A DNA stretch of 64,000 nucleotides from positions 532,001 through 596,000 of the forward strand of contig JAIGNY010000088.1 of the NCBI GenBank assembly GCA_020152595.1, in the 5' to 3' direction. Under the pieces are notes generated by a model. That model did not search any database, was not told the origin of the DNA, and saw only the letters and a program-made list of their open reading frames with translations. The position numbers and the translations under genes were made by a program. Positions 32,336 to 42,669 of this stretch are shown here, in pieces. Every line of letters starts with the position of its first letter. The stretch's first letter is position 1. This stretch comes from Chiridota heheva. Its lineage: Eukaryota; Echinodermata; Holothuroidea; Apodida; Chiridotidae.

Positions 32336-34723
32336 ACACACTGTTCCAACTTCTACACTTCTAACTATATTTAAAGTGGTTCGCCAATATCTTTATCTGT
32401 AATTAAACTTGAATTTTTGCAAATGCCATTTTCTTAAGGCACCATAATATTTCTAAGGAGAGAATATGAATTAAGTCTTAAAATAACCTATGCTTCTTTG
32501 GCAGTGTTACCTTAAAGGATACCTTTAGGGAACTTAAATGAATAGCAGGCTGATAAGGCAGACCGGGCTTACATGAACAAAAATAAAAGCAAATCTCTCG
32601 AGAAGACTATGACATCACAGCTTTCTTGGAAATGTTCCAGTTTGATTCTTAATACATTTATCGATACATGTTAAGATTTGTTACATCAATAAGATGTAAG
32701 GTACATCAAACTTTCAAACATCAAAAGAATGAAATCTGACACCATTGTAATCAAAGATGACATCACTTTAATCATTCTGAGTGGTTCTCCTGATCATTCT
32801 AAAGATTTAGAAGTGTCAGTTTTATAAAAGGTTCCTCAAGATTTCCTAATCCGGTCGTTCTTTTCCAGTTTGAATTCTTCATTCTTATAAGATCAATATG
32901 ACATTTAGATAATTAACCTTTCTGGGTTTATTGATTGACAGCTTGTTTTAACCAATTACCGTACAAATTTTCCTAGCAACAAAATCTGCATAACTAAGTG
33001 GGGGCAAACATCCTACGCTTATGTAGTCAATTCAATTTATTGTACAATTTACTGAAAACAAATTTCTGCACACACAGACTGATTGAGTGACGGCAAAATG
33101 GTGAACAAAAATTGTGCTTACAGGCCTGATGCTGGCTTTGTAAATCTGATTGCTATTACCCAGAACAGAGAGCAAACTGAATTTTGTTTATCCTATTTGC
33201 TAAAAACTCTAAAGATCCGAAGAAGTGCCATAAATGAATCAAAGCTTGCGGGAGGCCTCGCAAACATCTAAATGTCAACGAATTGGTAATGCACAATTGC
33301 GGATTTGAGGTTTGTTTGCCCCCACATAGTTACTGCATTGCTATGGTGGGCGTGGCCTATTTGGAAACCTGGAAAAGTTAATTGGCAGTCCTCCATGCTT
33401 GAAAGAATTAACTTCATTCATTTATTGCTCGCAAGGGTGGCACCAGGATTTGCCAGACAGGGGGGTAGCTTCCCCAAGAAGAAGTCAAATCATTTTTAAA
33501 GTTTGCTCCAATTTAATTCCATAAAATACATCGTCCTAAAATCGTTTCCCTTAGCCTTCGTAAGTGCTTATCCCCTTTGCCTTTTAATATGCAATATAGA
33601 TTTGGCACATTAGTCCCTCCATGCTTCCATTATGCATAATACGTGATTTTATAACTATATCTGAATTACTGATTGGAGATGACCTTCCTGGCATTCCTGA
33701 TAAGATTTTTAAAACTGTTGAAAATAACACGACTGATTACCTGTGTTGCTTATGAGAAGGAATCAAAAGCCTTGATGCAAGCGGGTACACAAGAGTATAT
33801 AATGAGGGTCTACGTCATATTTTTTACGGAGCACGAACAAGTAATCAACTTTTCATACTTCTATTTTAAATGAAGCTGTTATGACCTTCAAAAATGTCTT
33901 ATTTCTGGAATAACAGATGACAATTCCTTCAAATTCACCTGTGTATAACCTCAGGTGATGTTATATAAATTCAATTTCTTTCACAGATGTTTGAAAGTCT
34001 CAAAATAAATCCAGCATACAGCCAAAACTGATTGAGAAGATAATTGTGCACAAAAGCAGATTCTCACGGGTGTTAAAGACATTTTCATACAGGTAGATGA
34101 AGCTTTCAACTTCAAGACTTTCTTATGTCCTTATTTTCTAAATGTGTTATTTTTCCTCTCATTTGAATATTTTTCCAACCCATACTTGTGCTATAATTCA
34201 TTTGTTTTAAAACAGCTACACTATTTGGACAAAACTGTTGGGATTAAACCCCCAAAACTGTTAAGATTAAACTCCCAAAACTGTTGGGATTAAACCCCCC
34301 CCCCCTCCCCCCTCCCCATTCTCTTTTCTGATGATGTTCAGACTGCATGTGTAAATGATACATAATACCATTTTTTTGCCTTTCAATACATTTGACCCCT
34401 CCAAGAAAACCCCCTGAGGTCCACCAGTGGCGACCCCTTCAAAAAATGTTTCGGCTCGATTACTACAGTTACAGTTTGGCTTTAAAGCCTTTGGAATTAC
34501 CCTACCAACCCTGATAATTTACATAATATCCATGTCAACACAATGAGTCAGCCAGTGCTTGTCTACTTTGGCATATTCACATCGAATAGTTATTCTCATA
34601 TTCCTTGCCCGATATACAGTAAATACCCCACAATGTACCTACTGTATATATGTCATAATATACACCGGGATACAAAATTAATGTGCAATGAAACAGAGAA
34701 TACTCAACCTGTTCACATAAAAA
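32336..34723. other. Non-coding; small tandem repeat near 34222-34300
   Basis: Three imperfect copies of a unit containing AAAACTGTTGGGATTAAACC lie at about 34222-34300, next to a C-rich run. TTAAAGG occurs near 32513, but a partner end was not identified. Open frames are short and unrecognised. Confidence 0.4.
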
Positions 34724-35287
34724 TTAAAGAATGTTCCCCATGTTTTTTTGTAATCTTTCTTAATAGAAACATTTTAGTACAAAAATCTTGTTGATATGTT
34801 ATTCCTACCAGAAGATACTCAAATTTCGAGGTTCAAAAAAAATACCAATAAACAAATAGGAAAAGGCTCAGTATGACATCACAGCAACACATTTTCCCCA
34901 CAAAGTTGATGTATTTTATTCAAATCTATCATCCTTTTTTATTAGTAAAACTTGCTAAAAAAATAAATTAAAGTTAGGTATTTATATACATTGCCAAATA
35001 TACCCTGTTTCAATAACTTTTAGAAAATTGTTTGTAATCATGAAGAAACAATCAATTAACATTCAAAGAAATACATAAACATTTGCATTGGGAATTGTCT
35101 TTATGACATCATCAAACACGAATTCATCATACTGTACAAAAACTTTCAAATGCAATTGGGAAATCTTTAAAAATCCACATCTCCTGAACGGAATAGATAT
35201 CAACCTGATTTTTGTACCAAATTAGTTCTAAAAGTATGCTCTTTCAAATAAAATGTTACAAAAAAACCATGTGAATATTCCTTTAAG
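34724..35287. mobile_element. TTAA-flanked palindromic element, 564 bp
   Basis: The left tip is TTAAAGAATGTTCCCCATG at 34724, and the inverted right tip is TTAAAGGAATATTCACATGG ending at 35287. The arms match for about 150 bp, including GTACAAAAATCTTGTTGATAT on the left against the inverse of ATATCAACCTGATTTTTGTAC on the right. The loop contains ATGACATCA in two places. Same family as 10125-11096, without the SINE. No coding sequence. piggyBac-like by target; an inference. Confidence 0.75.
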
Positions 35288-35889
35288 TATATAAATTATT
35301 TGAATATCTGAAAGTTCAAAATGCTTTAAAAGAACAATTATGAATTCATGACATAATTGGAAGTCAATCATAGCTCTTACTGTTAGACAGTAAATGCAAT
35401 GTTCAAAGACCTAAGGTGAGTTAATTACATTGCAACAAGGCAGTGTGCAAATGAGAAAAATATAGTAAAAAAACAGCAAAAATGCAAAAATTATCTCAGA
35501 AGTTTAGTAAATTGTTAGTAGCTGCAGATCAATAGTAAAAGTGAATGTGCTTCACATGTTCTGAAAAAAGGTGGTAAAATGATGAAATGTTAGTAAGAAA
35601 AAAAAAAGTTAGTGCCTTAAATTTCCAACTTTCTAGTGTACTTCTACACCTTTTGATCTGTCACTTTTTGGGAGAGAGGGGATAATACAACACTTTCGAC
35701 CCCTCTCTACAAGCATGCACTCTCACCCCTCCCCATATATGAAACTTAACATCATAAGTCATACATAACTCATGCATTCACCCTATCTATTCATTTTCTT
35801 CATGAATCGACTACCACATACACTCCTATTGGAATAAATGGTTGGAAATATCATGTAAAAGTAGTACTTAAAGAAGGAGGCTCATCTCA
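35288..35889. other. Non-coding, no feature recognised
   Basis: AT-rich; nothing supported. Confidence 0.4.
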
Positions 35890-36419
35890 TTAAAATACGG
35901 TAAAATTGGGGGATGCGATAATTTGACGTCACTTTCGGTTGTGGATGCAAGATCCGATCCACTGTCTGTTTGTACCACAGTACAGCCAGACACTAGCATG
36001 TACGCTGTGTGTGCCGAGTTACATACACAGCGCATTACGTTACTGTGACGAAAAACTTGTTTGTTTTTTTCAATGCGTTTTTGTCAGAAAGCGAATTATT
36101 AGTATTATAATACTACAATAATAGTCACTAAATGAAAATTACTGAGAAAAAAAAAGAAGAAGGTTAAAGCAAAAGTCGCAATAAACGATTCTACCGGGGC
36201 TCGAACTCACGACTGTTGATTGGAGAAAAAAAGAATTGCTTCCGATCGCCGTAACCAACTAAGCTAACTCGTGCAATGACCTTCAGCTCGTTTTAAATAG
36301 CTATATACCTTGCAATACAAGACGACGAATCGCGCAGCCAAATTTCAAGCAATCAAAACATTTGAAAGGAATTCTATATATTGTGCATACGACGATTTTG
36401 CCTCTTTAAACATTAATAC
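35890..36419. mobile_element. TTAA-flanked element containing a tRNA-like sequence
   Basis: It runs from TTAA at 35890 to TTAA at 36416-36419. The terminal sequences are imperfect inverted repeats: TTAAAATACGGTAAAAT-type at the left, and TTAAAGAGGCAAAATCG at the right when inverted. It aligns along most of its length with the reverse complement of 58208-58700. Shared landmarks are AAATTGGGGGA, GACGTCACTT/AACGTCACTT, CTGTCTGTTTGTAC, CGCTGTGTGTG and AATCGTGCAGC/AATCGCGCAGC. A minus-strand tRNA-like segment lies at 36188-36272. It is either a MITE that captured a tRNA-like promoter or a SINE with unusual ends. Confidence 0.6.
36188..36272 (-). pseudogene. tRNA-like sequence inside TTAA element
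   Basis: On the minus strand, the A-box-like GTTAGCTTAGTTGG (36254-36267) is followed about 45 nt later by the B-box-like GAGTTCGAGCCCC (36196-36208). The D-arm and T-arm regions resemble a tRNA, but the middle carries a T-run and no clean anticodon arm, so it is probably not a working tRNA gene. The partner copy at 58348-58425 is also tRNA-like. Confidence 0.55.
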
Positions 36420-36994
36420 TCCCTGCACCAAAAACTTAAAGTGTATAAAAATTACATTTCAAGTTGGTGCATACAGACTTTAAATCAACAAAACATATAT
36501 AAAGAATACAATAATCATGCTTACACGCAAGAACATATTCTGCAAACCTATATGTGGGAATAAGGTCAATAATGGATTACAACTCAATTAAGCAGGCAAC
36601 AAATTGAAAGGAAAATTAATTAAGTAATTAGTTAATTATAATTGATTAACTAATTGAGGAAGCAAAATTTACACAGAATGAATCTCAAGCCAATAAAATG
36701 TACTGAAATTGTTCAAAAAAAATTATATAAAGTTAATTCCAATGATTATCAATATTAGGCTCTTCTATGACAGTAGGCCTATTAGCAGTAACCCTTAAAA
36801 AAATATCTAAAATATATTTATATTACAATCAGATAGTGCATAGTACCCATACTCAGAAGCATGGCTGGCTTGCCAGAGAGGCAATGGGGGTGGCTTGCCA
36901 GAGGAGCAAGGGGGTACCACATGTCACTCGGGCTCAAAGATTTGCTAATCATTGCTTTTTGTATTAATGTATGATTATTGTTTGTTTGTTTGTT
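36420..36994. other. Non-coding, no feature recognised
   Basis: AT-rich; TTAATTA-rich near 36615-36660. Nothing coding. Confidence 0.4.
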
Positions 36995-37482
36995 TGATGA
37001 TGGCTTAACGGCACCACAACAACTAAGGTCAAATTGCCTAAGAGGTCAGATCATTCTAGAGGTAGGAAGTAAAGGAGTCAGGGAGAGAATGAGAGAAATT
37101 TAAGGACAATAGGTCAGAAAGCTGTGATCGTGAGGGGAGGTGCATAATTGAGCCTAAAACAAAGTAGAGAGGGGGTGGAAGAGGAGAATTAAATATGGTC
37201 GTAGAGGGAGGCATGATGAAGGAAGGAGATAATTTTATCCGGAGGATTTTTCTGGAAGAACTCAGCAATTGAGTTGTAGGGAGCGAGGGACGCTCTGGGA
37301 AGGTTGTACAGGGGGCAAGCAAGGAGAACGTGATGGATTGTGAGGGTGCAATGGCAATTGTTGCAGAGGGGTTGGGGGGAGCAATAAGGAGGTGGGAGTG
37401 GGTGAGATGAGTGTGACCAATTCTAAGACGGGTAATATGAATGTTGTCAATACGAGAGAGGTTGTTGATGGTGGCTTTGTAT
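36995..37482 (-). mobile_element. LINE 3' fragment, 5'-truncated (CCHC end)
   Basis: On the minus strand it encodes the C-terminal zinc-binding motif PLCNNCHCTLTIHHVLLACP followed by about 80 codons of tail. This is nearly the same motif as in the LINE at 48602-53600 (PLCNNCHCTLTVPHILFACP). The 3' end reads GGTGCCGTTAAGCCATCATC and then a CAAA microsatellite tail. The 5' end is truncated near 37482. It is the closest relative of the large LINE in this window. Confidence 0.8.
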
Positions 37483-39519
37483 GATTAAAAAAGATCGATG
37501 TTTATATCCCCCTGTCCCCTTCCCTCACAAATCTTGTTTTCTTCTCAGTCTTACAGTCGCCAATGCTCAGAAGTCAGAAAAGCAACATAAATAATGTTAT
37601 AAAGGTTACATGGAGAACTCTACTTTCACCCCCACTTCTCAGATAATACATTACCACATAAACGTTTTGGATGCTGGCAACACCACTGTCTGAAGTACAT
37701 TCGTTCCCCTCTATTTACATCCAAATGAGTAACACTTCAAATCTTGAAATATTTATCATCACATGATATTCAATAAAAACAAAAATAGTTAGCCCTCCCA
37801 AAATAATGACATCTTTTAAATTATTCACAGCTGGCACAAAAGCTGCAAATTGAAAATAAAAATGTATCAAGCTTATTTCACTAAATGCACTTTTAAAGTA
37901 AGAAATTCAATCATAACAATGATTTAATTTCAAAATCACCCAATATAGGCATTGATAAGTTTGAGCATGGGCAATTGCATTGTGGGAGCACTTTAATCTC
38001 CCAATGAAGATTCTATTGAACTAATGAATACTTTTCAGAAATGTAAATCAAAACACATACTGTTACTTAAAGGGCTTATCTCGTCTCAAGAAAATTGCTT
38101 GATATATCGCCAAAAAATCTGATAGATTCTAGTGATGGCACTCGTTCTTTGGTTACTGATTGGCTTGTATTTCCAACAAAAAAACGTTGAGTTTACTGTA
38201 TATTATTCATCTCTGCGTTAACAAACAACACTGAAGTCATGAAAAATTATGTGTTGATATTTTTTTCAACAATATATTTCTCTGAATATGATAACAAAAC
38301 CTGTTTATATTTTTTTCTCTTTCTATTGTCCCTTCTCAAAAAAATATGGCCTTCAAACAATTGCACATGCAATTACTCTAAGAAATGATGCTGGTAAATG
38401 GGGCATGCACAACCGAGAAGACAGACAAATTGATAATTTCATTTCAAATTCCAACTGCATCTTGGGAATTGTTTGTAGTACAAAGACATATCACCTAGGA
38501 ATATCTTGCAAGTAGATAGTAATACTGTTACCGCTGATTAGCTTCATGTAATCAAGGCTACTGGGTTATCATCCGTGGTATGACTGCACTCACCATTATA
38601 AATCTTAAACATTTAATCAAATTTCCTCCATGTTTGTGAGCTGTATACAAGGCATATAGTGGGTGGATGGGCTGTTTAGAGCAGTAAATTATGGAAGCCA
38701 AATTTGAAAGTCAACCAAAATATGAAAAAGAATCAGACAACTTTGACACAAATGTGAGTGTAGAGGGTCTATGTACATCAAGGAGTTGAAAAACCTGTTA
38801 TAAAAACACTTTTCATTCTAAATAGGACAGTTTTTAAATTTTGCTGAAGAAAAAAAAATGTACCCCAAATTAAGCCTTTACAAATAAATGAGAAATCTAT
38901 CACATTTCTTGTGTGAGGACATTATTATTTATGCTCCTAATGTATTTTTCCTGCAGTCATTTAAAGGGGGCTATGAAATTTGAGTTTATAAGGCAGAGAG
39001 AGTGGGGCGGAGTAGAAAAAAGGTTGAACATTGTCCAAAAAAGTACATTTTCTCTCATAATTTACAATCCAAAACGGTGATGACTTACCAACACATTAGT
39101 GTCTGTGCCCCCAGTCTGTGCCCCAATTACCAGGCATGACATGCTGCTTAAACCTTAAACACCAAAACTGCATTTTGTCAGAAAACTGTCCTCTCATTGG
39201 CTTAAATTATGAGTATACATTGAACAAAAGTAATAAGACATTGAACTCTTAAGGTTATATTTTAGTTTTCGATGGAACATGCAAATATATGCAAAAATAT
39301 GTGCAAAGTAGCTCATGAAATAAGCAACACAAACTGCGGAGGCAGGATTACAGGGGTAAGAGTATTCCCCCGTGACTTTTTTCAGTTTAAATACAATTTT
39401 TATGGTGAATTTAGTGGAAGGAATATAACTGGTCATATGACTGGACCAGGTGATTTTGTTGCAATTCAAGCAGTTTAATGTAAATCCTGATGTGGCTGTC
39501 TTAATCTCCAAAATACATA
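37483..39519. other. Non-coding, no feature recognised
   Basis: TTAAAGGG occurs at 38069 and TTAAAGGGGG near 38964, possible ends of decayed TTAA elements, but partner ends were not found. A 105-codon minus-strand open frame at 39194-39511 has no recognisable domain. Confidence 0.4.
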
Positions 39520-39960
39520 AAGGCCGTCCTAATAAAATTTGAGGAGTAAATCACACTACTTGCACATTTTGTAACATGTACAAACTCGAAGATGAGTTTT
39601 ATTTTTTTCTTGAATGCCCATGCTTCTCTGAAATGAGATCATTGTATATTCCAAAGTATTTTTATGTTAACCTATCACTTCAGCGATTCCATATTACGCT
39701 ACGAACAAATATTCAAATTCCTTTCATTTAATATCTGTCATAGCATAGCATAGCATAGCAAGGTTTAACGTCGCGAAAGCATCCATTACTAGACATTATA
39801 TCAAGACAGCCTTTGACAACTAGTTGAGTGAACTCACTGGTTGCAGACCCACCGGGATTCGAACCCGGGACGTGCAAGTGAGAGGACAAAGCACTAACCA
39901 CTACACCACGAGATCTGTCATATTTTAGAGAAAGCTTGGATATTTGGAAGAGAAATTGAT
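39520..39960 (+). mobile_element. LINE 3'-end remnant interrupted by a SINE
   Basis: On the plus strand, 39545-39730 encodes CTFCNMYKLEDEFYFFLECP and continues SEMRSLYIPKYFY. This is the C-terminal CxxC..ExEFHFxxxCPxxxxxRxxYIP motif found at the end of many LINE reverse-transcriptase proteins. A stop codon precedes it, so it is dead. A SINE with a 9-bp duplication interrupts it after 39741, and possible LINE-derived sequence resumes at 39922. It is a different LINE family from the copy at 48602-53600. Confidence 0.65.
39742..39912 (-). mobile_element. tRNA-derived SINE, family 2
   Basis: The minus-strand head has A box TGGTGTAGTGG (39898-39908) and B box GGTTCGAATCC (39855-39865) in a well-preserved tRNA-like fold. 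A core with CAACTAGTTGTCAAAGGC (39809-39826) follows, then GACGTTAAACC and a TATGC-repeat tail. The 9-bp direct repeat ATCTGTCAT flanks it (39733-39741 and 39913-39921). The head and tail differ from family 1, but the core motif is shared at 16 of 18 positions. Confidence 0.9.
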
Positions 39961-40729
39961 GCATAATATGATTAGATGTAAAATTAGTTTACCTTACATT
40001 TGTTGAAAATGCATCTATTATATGTTCTATTAGGTTGCTGTTAGCATTGTTACATTTTACACATGAAAGGCTGGTGGGCTATTCAGTGTTAATAACTTGA
40101 ATTGAACTGAATTAATGAGCTAGCCAATTATGAACAAAGTTTTATTTACTTGATGTATTCCTCCAGCAGTTTCAATACTTTTAGGACTTGATATCTTTCC
40201 ATCCCAATCTATTTTATTCAATTCTTCAAGCAAACAAAATATGATAAAAAATACAAAAAAATGTTAAACACCGAAAAAGTTCATTCTATATTGTCACCTC
40301 AGAATGAAATGGCTTGGATTTATATCAAAAGTTTAGCTATCATCAAAAATAATAAATGCGGATCCATCGACCTTTCGTACTCAGAACGATTTAGAGTGAA
40401 CAGAAATACTGGCAGTGTTTTGCGATTACAATCATGCATTCCTGTCACAAGAGATTACATCCTCCTTGGAGGTGACAGAAATCTTTACGCGGTTTATTAT
40501 TCCTGACAGCCGCTATATAACAAAATAATGAAAGGTCTTTGACACACTTAAATATTCAGAACAGAAATTCTGGGTGTAACAAATTCCTGAGTAGGGTAAA
40601 TTAAACAAGAATTTCATAAACATTTCAATTGAAAAAGATTTGAACGGAATATTTGCAGCAAATGTGGATTCTTTTACGCTTTCTTTCCTTAGATCTCAAG
40701 TTGTGTGGGAATTTGAAATTTGCATGCTC
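39961..40729. other. Non-coding, no feature recognised
   Basis: An 81-codon plus-strand open frame at 40261-40506 has no recognisable domain. Its codon content looks less biased than its surroundings, but I see no support for a gene. Confidence 0.35.
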
Positions 40730-40741
40730 AACAAACACTGC

Positions 40742-41019
40742 GAGAGAGAGAGAGAGTTGAACACACAATTACAATAACGGGGTCGTCGCCTGCGTATTCG
40801 GTTATGATAGTACAAATGCTATCACGAAACGCTTAATACGACCCGGACGAGAACACAGGTACGACGTACGGACAGACATAACATCGACAACCAAGTCAAT
40901 GTCCACGGCCTTTGATAACCAGTTGTGGTGCACTGGCGTGTCTACCCACCCCAGGATTGAACCCGGGGCCTCGTGGTCTGTAGACAGGTATGATAACAGC
41001 TACACCACAGTAGGTAGAT
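40742..41019 (-). mobile_element. tRNA-derived SINE, family 1, full length
   Basis: Reverse-complement copy of 10460-10736, including the B box GGTTCAATCC, the CAACTGGTTATCAAAGGC core and the CT-rich tail (GAGAGA on the plus strand). The perfect 12-bp direct repeat AACAAACACTGC flanks it (40730-40741 and 41020-41031). It lies about 630 bp downstream, in the transcript sense, of the calcium-channel exon. Confidence 0.92.
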
Positions 41020-41526
41020 AACAAACACTGCTCACTGCTCTCAAATAGAGGCTTATATACTGCAGTCAGTTACTAAATCAGTAATCCCACTAAACTTATA
41101 TCGTGATCGATGTGATGTTCTGATATCGCAAACAGATGGCGGAGCAAATTCACCATGAACTGGGAAAACATTGGGAAACCTACCTTTACCTCATGACATT
41201 TTCTCCTCCCATTTGGACAAAGTGGAAATTTAATCGTGGGATCTTGTCAAGAAGTGAGTCTCTATGCCCTTCCTGTGGCATCACTATTTAGGGATATACA
41301 CCTACCTCTCCCTTCCACATTTTCTTCTTGGTTTGACGATTTGGAATAATCTTTGCGAGAATTGGGGGTACGAGATCCCCCCAGTCCCACTCCCATAGCG
41401 GATTACTGATCGCTATATTTTTGTCCATGATAATTCATGATAGCTGATTCATCCATATCATGGTAACCATTAGTTGTAACAGAAATTTTAAATAAAAAAT
41501 GACAGCCCCTATTGTCTTTCAAAATG

Positions 41527-41628
41527 ACATACACCCATGCACGCGTTCATTGATAAACGTACATTTAGGAAGTGTTACATACACCCACGCACGGGTTCAA
41601 TGATTAACGTACATCTAGGAAGTGTTAC
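41527..41628. repeat. 50-bp tandem duplication next to the exon
   Basis: Two copies, starting 41527 and 41577, share TACACCCA-GCACG-GTTCA, AACGTACAT and TAGGAAGTGTTACATACA. The second copy ends about 20 bp from the exon's 5' splice site. Confidence 0.8.
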
Positions 41629-41648
41629 ATACATGAAATTTAACTTAC

Positions 41649-41894
41649 CCTGCCAGAACAATGAAGAAATCCAATCTGTTCCATGTCTCTCCAAGATACC
41701 CCTGCTTGCCCCTTATCCCCATGGCCAGCATTTTGATCACCATTTCCAGGGCAAAAAATGCAAAGATAAAATGGTCCAGTCCGTCCAAGATGATGCAGCG
41801 GGTCTGATTGCAGTTGTCATCGTTGCATGGTTGGTACATCCCGAGTGTCACACAGTTGAGGAGAATGATCGCCATGCTAATACGTTCAAACCAT
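41649..41894 (-). CDS. T-type (Cav3) calcium channel alpha-1, domain I S1-S3 exon
   Basis: A 246-bp internal exon encoding 81 complete codons plus split codons at both ends (phase 2 in and out). Its peptide begins [20 protein letters not shown] (segment S1). The extracellular S1-S2 loop follows with three cysteines ([12 protein letters not shown]), then S2 ([20 protein letters not shown]) and the start of S3 ([13 protein letters not shown]). NCVTLGM, the cysteine-bearing loop and [10 protein letters not shown] are characteristic of Cav3 low-voltage-activated channels and differ from high-voltage Cav and NALCN sequences. The conserved S2 glutamate and S3 aspartate of voltage-sensor domains are present. 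The family pore forms from four such domains in the plasma membrane. The 5' splice site is GG|GTAAGT at 41648-41643. The 3' splice site is unusual (next entry). Flanking exons (S4 onward, and the N terminus) were not found in the window, so this is partial. No stop or frameshift is present. It looks functional, but a lone retained exon cannot be excluded. Confidence 0.9.
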
Positions 41895-41913
41895 GTGCAC
41901 AGGAGTTAAGGAA
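41895..41913 (-). promoter_or_regulatory. Putative U12-type AT-AC intron 3' end (branch site and AC acceptor)
   Basis: Read on the minus strand, the coding frame upstream of the exon runs into a TAA, and no AG lies between that stop and the conserved tryptophan of WFERIS. Instead there is TTCCTTAAC (41913-41905), an exact match to the U12 branch-site consensus, then TCCTGTGC and the dinucleotide AC (41896-41895), 11 nt after the branch adenosine. There is no polypyrimidine tract of the usual major-class kind. Minor-class AT-AC introns at conserved positions are documented in voltage-gated sodium and calcium channel genes. The matching ATATCCTT donor was not seen upstream (higher coordinates) in this window. 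Confidence 0.8.
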
Positions 41914-41927
41914 ATCAATTCTTTCAC

Positions 41928-42040
41928 AGATATAACTTAACAATCAATGTGTTTTATAAATATTAACCCTTGTTGGACTGCAAAGATATAAGTTAACTAT
42001 CAATTTGTCTTACAAATATGAACCCTTGGCAGACTGAAAT
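41928..42040. repeat. 56-bp tandem duplication upstream of the acceptor
   Basis: Two copies start at AGATATAACTTAAC (41928) and AGATATAAGTTAAC (41984). Both continue with ATCAAT, TATAAATATTAACCCTTG / TACAAATATGAACCCTTG and GGACTG / AGACTG. Further partial duplication of CT-AAATTGAGTA lies near 42045 and 42110. Confidence 0.7.
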
Positions 42041-42120
42041 TGAGTATCCCCTTTACAGATGTGGTCCGACAGGGTTTACTTTATACCAACTTACCAAGGT
42101 TGTCGGACTAAAATTGAGTA

Positions 42121-42458
42121 AAACGCAGGTCCCCTTTCCATGCATTATCCAACAAGGGTAACGTAATAACTGGAAGAACATTCAATAAGCTACAGAGCAT
42201 TTTCTTAACACACTTATGATTGTATGGAAAAGGTCTAATCCTAACAATAATGTTCACTAAAATAGCAATATCCTCAACATGTGAAATATAGGTTTAATCA
42301 ACACTTGCATCCAGTGGATTCGTAAGGGACATCAGAGGTTCCCATTCTAGCAATCCCTGACAAACCTGTTTCTTGAAAATCATATATTTTTGCTGATGAT
42401 CAAAAAATCAATTTGGGGATGGTTGAAGGAGGGGAAATTCAGCTCGCATCATCAGAAC
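42121..42458. other. Non-coding, no feature recognised
   Basis: Presumed intron, AT-rich. No AAGGATAT (the inverse of a U12 AT donor) was noticed. Confidence 0.4.
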
Positions 42459-42669
42459 CCTTACTGAAAAACTAGCTTGCAGCAAACTAATATTAGATAA
42501 TGCATTTAGCTTGTGCAAACTTTTATTTCTGCAAGCTGTGCATACTTGCACATGCTTAAACGTTCCAAATACTACCTTACTGCAACCTTACTACAATTTA
42601 ACAGGCAGCAATTTTGAATTGTTGTGCTTAAATAATGTTAGCTCCCAGCAAGCTTAAAATTTCTGTAAG
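42459..42669. mobile_element. Degenerate copy of the CCTTACAG-ended element
   Basis: It begins CCTTACTGAAAAACTAGC and ends GCAAGCTTAAAATTTCTGTAAG, with internal AGCTTGCAGCA- and GCAAGCT-type motifs as in 9616-9989. It is shorter and more diverged than that copy. Confidence 0.55.

Noticed and set aside
40261..40506. 81-codon plus-strand open frame
   Set aside because: Looked less repetitive than its neighbours, but matches no family I know and lacks supporting signals.
41876..41894. Conventional AG acceptor after ATTAG inside the exon
   Set aside because: It would remove the conserved WFERIS start of S1. The AC site with an exact U12 branch motif explains the conserved residues better.
41537..41935. 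132-codon plus-strand open frame
   Set aside because: Antisense of the calcium-channel exon, with a non-conserved translation.
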